From: Prunus persica
Lineage: Eukaryota > Streptophyta > Magnoliopsida > Rosales > Rosaceae
NCBI RefSeq assembly: GCF_000346465.2
Contig: NC_034013.1
Span: 2,526,150-2,590,149 of the forward strand
Direction: 5' to 3'
DNA length: 64,000 nucleotides
Both the position numbers and the translations under genes were made by a program. Below the pieces are notes generated by a model. That model ran no database searches and had not been told where the DNA came from. It saw only the letters and a program-made list of their open reading frames with translations. Below are positions 57,250 to 64,000 of this stretch, piece after piece (position 1 is the stretch's first letter; each line of letters starts with the position of its first letter).

Positions 57250-57540
57250 GTAACCAAAGAGGTTCTTTCTTACTAGTGAATTTCTCGGGGATCACCAAAG
57301 ATGACGTAGACACAACGCCGAACCTCTATAAATTCTTGTGTTCTTCGTGTGTGTGTGTTTACTTTTCGGTTGATGTGTGTGCTTTATCTCTATGTGTTTT
57401 GTGTGTGGTAGTTGCATAGTCCATCAAACGACAAGGTCTTGAGATGTTTTCACACAACACACACTTCTTCTCTTTTGTAGAAATAAACAAGCGTGAACAT
57501 TTGTGGGCTTAGATTGAGTGAAAAGGATGGAAACCCATGT
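57250..57540. repeat. Right part of the LTR-like sequence interrupted by the gypsy element
   Basis: Begins with the duplicated GTAAC and contains CTATAAATTCTTGTG and a GTGTGTGTGT run, as often seen in Copia LTRs. Joined to 43262-43560 it would restore an LTR-like sequence with a TATA box. No coding region is attached, so a solo LTR is possible. The termini are not certain. Confidence 0.4.
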
Positions 57541-59963
57541 TAGATAGTCCTAGATTAATGATGGGATCTATCATGCCACATTAAGCTGCACCATCCAGCT
57601 TAAAGCTAATGCTCCACTTCTGGGCTTAGCACTTATGTTTTTGGAACAGTGCCACCAACACTTTCGACTTTGGAGTTGGTCCAATGTCAATATCAATCCT
57701 AGACTTGGCAGTGGCCTTTGGATTTAGGCCTCATGAGAGGATGGCCGATTGTTTAAGAGATTTCCAAAGGACCACCCGGGGGCGGAGATAATGTTCCTAA
57801 CTCGGCCCAAATAGATTGATGAAGTCAAGATCAAGGCGCTCACCATCATACCACTCTTTTTCCTTTCACGACCATCAACCACGAAAGTTCACACGCCACA
57901 CAAGCGCTCACACTAAAAAGGACGACTTTGTTGCCAAATGAGCTCGACTCATCAATTATTTAACTCCGAAGAATCCACCCAATTGGCCAAAAAGATTTAT
58001 CGTCCAACAACAACTAGTAGTAGTAGGTAGTGAAAAGAGACAGAGATTTTTAGCACATGGGGTATGGAGACTACCCAACAGTGGGCATGTAGGAAGGAGA
58101 TGTGGTAAAAGAATTATCAGAAAAATAATAATAAATTAGTTGTGAGATTTAATCAGAGCTATTAACAGTACTTCAATCTAATGGTTCAAAATTTGTATAA
58201 AAAATAGAGTGTTTGGGATCTGCCCCGTATATCAAGTTAGTAAATCCCAATATACTTATGGATACTTGCAGTATGATCATGAAACGTTAGTTGAACAGCC
58301 TGCGAAACAAAAACACAAGGATGGAATGTTATGCAATGTATCAATCATTAACTGCAATGTGATCTGAAAATTTTCATCACTTGAATTAACACATCAACCA
58401 CTTCTGTGATATTTAGGCACATCAACCACTTCTGGAATACTAATATATTATATTTTATTGTTCGAAACCCTTGTATTTGTTTCAAAAACTCTAATATATA
58501 TGTAGATAAAAAAAAAATATTCAAAACAAAATAGGAGAATATAAAAGAACACTAGAAAGACATTTGAAAAAGTGATATGGATAACATGGTGACAATGCTT
58601 CGACAAGAAGGAAAAAAAAAAGCATTTGGTTTCATTTCCTTAAATGAGTGAGCTTACTATGAATTGAAAGTCTGGGTGTTTGTATTTGCAAGATATATCT
58701 TTAATTATAGTTTTAATTTAAAATTGAGTATTGTAGGTTTATTTAAGGATGAAAGAGAGTTTGTCAATGCATCGACAATTGAGAAATTTAAGAGTTCTAA
58801 GCCTCGCATGGTTAAATTTTAGATTTCAAATAGTGTTGTTGTATTTTGTATTGCATTTTTACTTTTGGTTTTAGTTTTAGTTTTTGTATTTGTTGAACTT
58901 TTACTTATGGATAGAGATGCATTTGAGAGTAAGGCTCATTACGTCCTCTCTGAGTATATCTTTTTATGTTTATTAATTGAAATTCATTCGTACCATCGAA
59001 TTTAGTATGTAAGTTTTGCCCAACTAGCTTTCGAATCCTAAAACTGCTAAAATTCATATATAGTATTTATGCAAATTGCCCAAAAATTTCTATTTGGACC
59101 AATTCATTTATTTGTTGGGAAAATATCTATCGAGAGTACTTTAAACATGTCTGAATGATTCTTTCTTTCTTTCTTTCTTTTCTTTTTTGTTTTTTTTGTG
59201 GGTGTTTAATGCATACCAAGCTTTGCGATGACATTACGGCAAAATTGGTCATATATATTTTTCATAAGAAAATTGTCGCCTTTTTGAGTGGGATTTGACT
59301 TCGTCATCATTAGGTTAGTCAAGCTTTGCTGGTGCAATGTCATCGTTTGACATATTTAGTTTACCTACCAAAACGGGGCACATTACCATGCATCGTCACT
59401 ATTCTAAGATTCTTAATACGTGGAATATTGTAGTCCATGTAGTCCGTTGATTCGACATTTTTGTCCTTTTTTTTCTTCTTGTGGCAATTTTAGGCTCCTC
59501 AAGTGCTAAGGAATATCAAGCTTCCAAGTGACAAGTTCTACATAGTTTGAGACCTACACTTACTTACTGGATATTAGATGATTTGGTTCATTTCCATTTC
59601 TTTATGTTTTTAATATCATTTGCCTATATAGTTGACATGTTATAACGCCTTTTAAGTGTCAACAAAGGGTGTTTTTCTTGTAGTGAGTATACGTTACAGG
59701 TCTAGTTCCAGAAGGATAAACCAAATACAGGATGCTCTATGTATTTATAGGTGATGTTTGCAAAATTTGTGAAAAGAGGTGGTATTTCCAGTTAAAATTA
59801 AAAAAGCAGTGGCATTAAGCGCTATTTCCCTTTATAATGATCAGCCACCCCTTATTTTTGCACTTATCATTTTAGGTTAGATAAGGTTTGTACGACTTGG
59901 GTTTTGACCAATAGAAACTTGCCAAAAAAAAAACATTTGTGTGAAGTTTTTTGGTTCAATATA

Positions 59964-60010
<47 letters not shown>

Positions 60011-60041
60011 TCAGAAGGAAAAGTGGTACAATTAGATCGAT
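57541..60041. other. Upstream region of PLR gene 3
   Basis: 57547-57620 repeats 43196-43256. 58285-58440 aligns with the gene 1 upstream flank. 58485-58690 aligns with the gene 2 upstream flank. 59255-59480 is copy D of the PLR-upstream segment. 59484-59960 is extra DNA absent from gene 2, with a CACTA-like end (TTTTTCTTGTAGTG at 59672-59685) but no matching left end. A CTTT microsatellite run lies at about 59162-59180. No other gene seen. Confidence 0.5.
59970..60006. repeat. (TA)n microsatellite in the core promoter of PLR gene 3
   Basis: About 18 TA units end 35 bp before the start codon, at the position of the short TATA-like run of gene 2. Confidence 0.9.
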
Positions 60042-62511
60042 ATGGAAAAGAGCAAGGTGCTTGTGGTTGGTGGTACTGGGTACCTGGGGCGTAGGATTGT
60101 TTCTGCAAGCCTATCCCAAGGCCACCCAACATATGTTCTTCAAAGGCCAGAGATTGGCCTTGACATTGATAAGGTCCAAATTCTCTTGGCGTTCAAGAAG
60201 CAAGGGGCTCACCTTGTGGAGGGCTCATTTTCTGATCTGGAAAGCCTTGTCCGTGCTGTCAAGCTTGTTGATGTTGTCATCTGCCCCATGTCTGGGGTAC
60301 ATATTCGGAGTCACAACATTTTGCTGCAGCTCCAGCTTGTTGAAGCTATAAAAAAAGCAGGAAATATTAAGGTACAAACACCACTAGAAAAGCTTCATAT
60401 AAGTCATGGATATACTCGTGGCCAGTGCTAGTGTCAGTCACCCACAACCTGTGGCCAAAGATCCTATTTGTATTAGGCATATATACATGAATTAAGCAAG
60501 GGTGGATGCTCATTTGCTCTATGTGTTTTTTGTTTCTCAAAAGGTTTTTACTCTCATGTTATTCTATAGGGTTTGTTTATTGTGCACTCATATTATAACA
60601 CATAAAATTTCTTGGGTATGTAACAAATGGTGTTACTAATTAACTCAAGTATTAGTTGGATGACATGGTTGATATTTCATTGACTTATGATACAACATTA
60701 ATTAATAGATATACGAATTCTGAGAGGATTGGTAGTACCACTTGACAATAGGGCGGTCACACTGTAACATTTCTCTGTGTAATGGTGTTATGATCACATA
60801 AAAAAAGTTTCAAATAATCTGGTAAGACGGCTTTATTTCCCCGTATAGGTCTTCCTTATGGAGGAGCACCTTTTTTTCTTCATTATTGTTATGAATGATA
60901 TGATTTATCTTTTTTTGTTTTATATAAATGCAATTGAACTACAAGGGGCGAGGTTTCTCATACACAAACTACCAAGGTGCTATGATGGTTTGAACATGAG
61001 ATCACTGGTCTTCAAGTCAAGGCTCTTTACCATTGAACTGGACCGTGTTAATGATTTAGCTTAATTATAATTTTTTTTTTTTGTCACAACGATTTAGTTT
61101 AATTATTAGTGGTTTAACTTTTTCATTAATTAGGGTCTACTTCAATATTCGTAACCACAATTGATATTAGGATGCTGATTTTTCCATTTTATTTTTGTCC
61201 ATTCCCCCTTTTTTTTAAAAAATAATTTTTACTATAACAAAAAAGGGAGTGTCAGTAAATAAAAGAGGGATGAGAAAATCATCTCCCTTGGTATTATTGT
61301 ACAATAGAGCGCACGACTTTAAATGCCTTAGCCAATTTAAGGTGAGGAAGAGAAAGTGTTTTATATAGGAGTCAGACTTGTCTTGTTAGTCTGAATAACA
61401 ACTGTGAATGATCTTTTTGGTCGTGACTCGTAATCAAATTAACATACTGATTACAAACTCATAAATATCACTTTTTTCCTGCCCTTGCTTTTTTCTGTAG
61501 CGTTTTTTGCCATCAGAGTTCGGTTTCGATCCAGCACGTATGGGACATGCACTTGAACCTGGAAGAGTTACATTTGATGATAAAATGGTAGTGAGAAAGG
61601 CAATACAAGATGCTAAAATCCCCTCCACTTATGTATGTGGTGCCGGCTTCGCTGGTTATTTGGCCGTTAACCTTTCACAGATGGGGACACTCGTTCCTCC
61701 AAAGGAGAAAGTTCTTATTTATGGAGATGGTAACGCTAAAGGTATGCCAAAGCTAATAAATTAAATTAAAACACCACTTTTCACCTCCATAAGCATTTAC
61801 TATAATGCAGGCTAATAGTATATAGATACTCTGGTTTATGTATATATGACATAGAATTAATCATCTTCATGTACCGTGCAGTATCTATAGTGGATGAAGA
61901 TGACATCGCAGCATATACAATCAAAACAATAGATGATCCGCGAACATTGAACAAAACATTATACCTTCGTCCACCCGAAAACGAACTCAGTCAAAAACAA
62001 TTGGTTGAGATGTGGGAAAACCTCATAGGCAAGAAACTAGAACATATCTCCATTTCAGAAGAAGACTTCCTTGCCTCTATGAAAGGTACGCATGATATCA
62101 TATGAAATCTATTGAATGCACGAAAGTTATATGGTTTAACCTCGCCAATCAATCAGCTCCTTGAATGGATTTCATTGATCAGCACATTAAAATTCCTAGG
62201 TTATTTTTGCGCAGATCGATCAGACTCTGACTCATTACTCAGATTTTAAATTTTAACTCTTGACTTGTGGTGCCTAAAATCCAAGAACCTGAACCTAATA
62301 CAAGCTCTAAGCAGAAATTTCACACCTTATGAAATACTATATTTCAGGTATGGACTATGCAGGCCAGGTAGGAGCGGGGCATTTCTACCACATGTTCTAC
62401 GAAGGCGCTCTGACAAACTTTGAAATCGGGGAAGAAGGAGAAGAAGCTTCAAAGCTTTACCCAGAAGTGAAATACACCCGCATGAATGAATACATAAAAA
62501 TTTATGCATGA
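60042..62511 (+). CDS. Pinoresinol-lariciresinol reductase-like NADPH-dependent reductase (PLR gene 3)
   Basis: Exons 60042-60371, 61501-61741, 61882-62085, 62348-62511; GT-AG; 312 aa. NADPH motif GGTGYLG and Lys138 (DDKMVVRKA) present. It is the closest paralogue of gene 2: exon 1 products differ at only about seven residues and the 1129-bp intron 1 aligns along its length. Distinct changes: Ser152 instead of Phe in IPSTYVC, Val166 instead of Gly in LAVNLS, and Phe119 in EFGFDP. Exon 4 is reached directly, without the decoy acceptor of gene 2. The core promoter has an expanded TA tract and about 480 bp of inserted DNA further upstream. The gene looks intact; expression and substrate are unknown. 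Confidence 0.91.
60973..61045 (-). repeat. tRNA-like or SINE-head remnant in intron 1 of PLR gene 3
   Basis: The minus strand reads CCAGTTCAATGGTAAAGAGC (A-box-like) and, about 30 bp on, CATGTTCAAACCATC (B-box-like). The shape fits a tRNA-derived SINE head or relic tRNA. It is shared with gene 2, so it predates their duplication. Confidence 0.45.
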
Positions 62512-62745
62512 GAAACAAAACAAGGTGTTTAATAATAGTTTCTCAAAGAATACATTTATCTTGTGATCACTTTAATGGAGGATATTACAGCTTTCCTGCA
62601 GCTATTTTGTGTATGTAATACAGCATATTAAACACTTATTATCTATTGTTATAAATGGCCGATTAGTGACATTATATTTTATACACAAGCTTTGACATAA
62701 TTTTTGGGTGAATAATGATTTTAAATCTAAGATGGGATCTATCAT
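62512..62745. other. 3' flank of PLR gene 3
   Basis: Aligns with 42957-43210 after gene 2, ending in GATGGGATCTATCAT where the next transposon has inserted. Confidence 0.6.
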
Positions 62746-63481
62746 CACTACTACAAAAAACCCTTTGTGCGACGAAATAAGTTTGTTGCACAAAGTACAA
62801 TTTTGTCGCACAAATATTTGCACGACAAAATATTTTTTGTGTTTTAAAATTTTTTAATTAAAAATAAACTAATTTAATAGTTTGCGCGACGAAATATTTT
62901 GTCGCGCAAGGTTTTTGACTTTTTGTTTTATTATTTCTCTTATATTAATTTAATTATATTAATTTATTCAAATTTTTACTTTTTAAATTTAATTTAATTG
63001 TATATATATTTTTTTAATTACTTTAATTTAAATTTACGTATTCAAAATAAAATTACATATGAAAAATAGTGATCAAATTACCCAATAAATATATATAATA
63101 TTCAAAATGTACGCATAAATTAACAAAGTACAATAATAAAATCTTAATACAAGCCTATTGTGGTGGTAGTGGCGAATGATATGTTTCGATAGTGTCCTAA
63201 TCCTCAACTTTAACCGTCAAAGTCTCGACGATTCCCTACAAAAAAAAAAAAATGGTCAAATAACAAAAATTGGCATAATCTCCCCTGAGATTGTTATACC
63301 CCAAATCCAACCCAAACTCCAATCCTCACCCTATACTCAACCCCAAACCCCACACAAACTCAAAACTAACTCCAAAAACACATTAATGAAAAAAATTTTA
63401 AATTTAGAGAGAATATACCTTTTGGCAAGATTGAGAGTGAGTGAGAATGAGAGGGAGAAGTGAGTGTGAGAGAATTAGAGA

Positions 63482-63512
<31 letters not shown>

Positions 63513-64000
63513 TGAGAGAGTGAGTGAGAGTGAGAACTAGTGAAAAGAGAGATGGGAGAGTGAGTGAGAGTGATAGATAGTGATGAGAGAGATGAGAGAT
63601 TAAGTGAGAGGAGTGAGTGTGAGAGAAAGGGTCGGATTTGGGGAGAGGGAAAGAGAGAGGAGAGGTAAGACCAGAGAAAGACATTGAGAAAGTGGTGGAG
63701 GAGTTATTTTAGTATTAAAAACCGTATCACTTTGCACAACGAAATCTTGGTCATGCAAAGTCCTGAAAAAAATTCCCGCGTCCCATTTTTGGTGCCCACC
63801 CAAATTTTTAGAGTTTTGCGCGACGAGTTGTTGGTCACACAAAGTTTTGCGAGACCAAAAAATTCCCGCGTCCCTTTTAAGATACCCACCCAAATGCAAA
63901 TTTTGAGAGACGAAAAATTGGTTCGTAGCGCAATATTTATAAAAATAATTGCTATGAATAATAAAAAATAAAATAATTTTATTTTACGATTTAAAATATA
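62746..64000 (+). mobile_element. Left end of a different CACTA-type element, running off the window
   Basis: It starts CACTACTACAAAAAACCC after a possible CAT target duplication (62743-62745). The subterminal motif differs from that of copies 1 and 2: TTTGTGCGACGAAAT, GTTGCACAAAG, TTTGCGCGACGAAAT and TTTTGTCGCGCAA, in both orientations at 62765-62915, with relatives at 63730-63930 (GCACAACGAAATC, GTTTTGCGCGACGAG). No transposase gene is visible in the window, so it may be autonomous or not. Confidence 0.7.
63487..63513. repeat. GA microsatellite inside a GAGA-rich tract
   Basis: A pure GA run of about twelve units in a wider GAGTGAGAG-rich stretch (63430-63670). Confidence 0.85.

Noticed and set aside
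59484..59685. A small complete CACTA-derived MITE upstream of PLR gene 3
   Set aside because: Only a right-end-like TTTTTCTTGTAGTG is present; there is no CACTA start or matching 3-bp duplication on the left.

Overview
This window is AT-rich plant nuclear DNA, most likely from a woody eudicot (Rosaceae is plausible but not proven). Evidence: GT-AG spliced genes of the pinoresinol-lariciresinol reductase (PLR) family, plant CACTA (En/Spm) transposons with TNP2 transposase, and a Ty3/gypsy retrotransposon of the dual-RNase-H (Tat-like) type.

Host genes. Three complete PLR-like genes lie on the + strand about 19 kb apart: 21224-22735, 40390-42956 and 60042-62511. Each has four exons of 330, 241, 204 and 164 nt, joining to a 312-aa NADPH-dependent reductase with an intact nucleotide-binding motif and catalytic Lys138. 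Genes 2 and 3 are closest relatives: their introns and flanks align and both have a first intron of more than 1.1 kb, against 131 bp in gene 1. They form an old tandem array now pushed apart by transposons.

Layout. 1-11827: most of a CACTA element (left end outside the window). 11829-21160: an antisense relic of another CACTA transposase, anonymous repeat-derived DNA, a MITE-like element, a CGT-type microsatellite and a 73-bp minisatellite. 21.2-22.7 kb: PLR gene 1. 23224-36619: a complete CACTA element (13,396 bp, 28-bp terminal inverted repeats, 3-bp ACT target duplication). 36.6-40.3 kb: anonymous repeats and LTR-like debris. 40.4-43.0 kb: PLR gene 2. 43561-57249: a 13.7-kb degenerate Ty3/gypsy element with GTAAC target duplication, itself inside an older LTR-like sequence. 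57.3-60.0 kb: flank shared with the other PLR units. 60.0-62.5 kb: PLR gene 3. 62746-64000: start of a different CACTA-type element running off the right edge.

The most unusual object is the CACTA family. Both copies carry, on the minus strand, a TNP2 gene and a second gene whose reconstructed exons give a 714-715 aa protein joining a TNPA/Ptta-like region to a complete Ulp1-type (C48) SUMO-protease-like domain. The short ACGACG/CGTCGT motif expected only near CACTA ends also fills the introns of this second gene. Three of those introns carry the same ordered ~150-bp motif module. One copy has an intron the other lacks. Each copy also carries a sense-oriented, internally deleted fragment of the host proteasome gene RPN6. 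The gypsy element carries a plant-mobile-domain gene antisense to its own genome. All coordinates and splice sites were worked out by eye; no search or alignment program was run.
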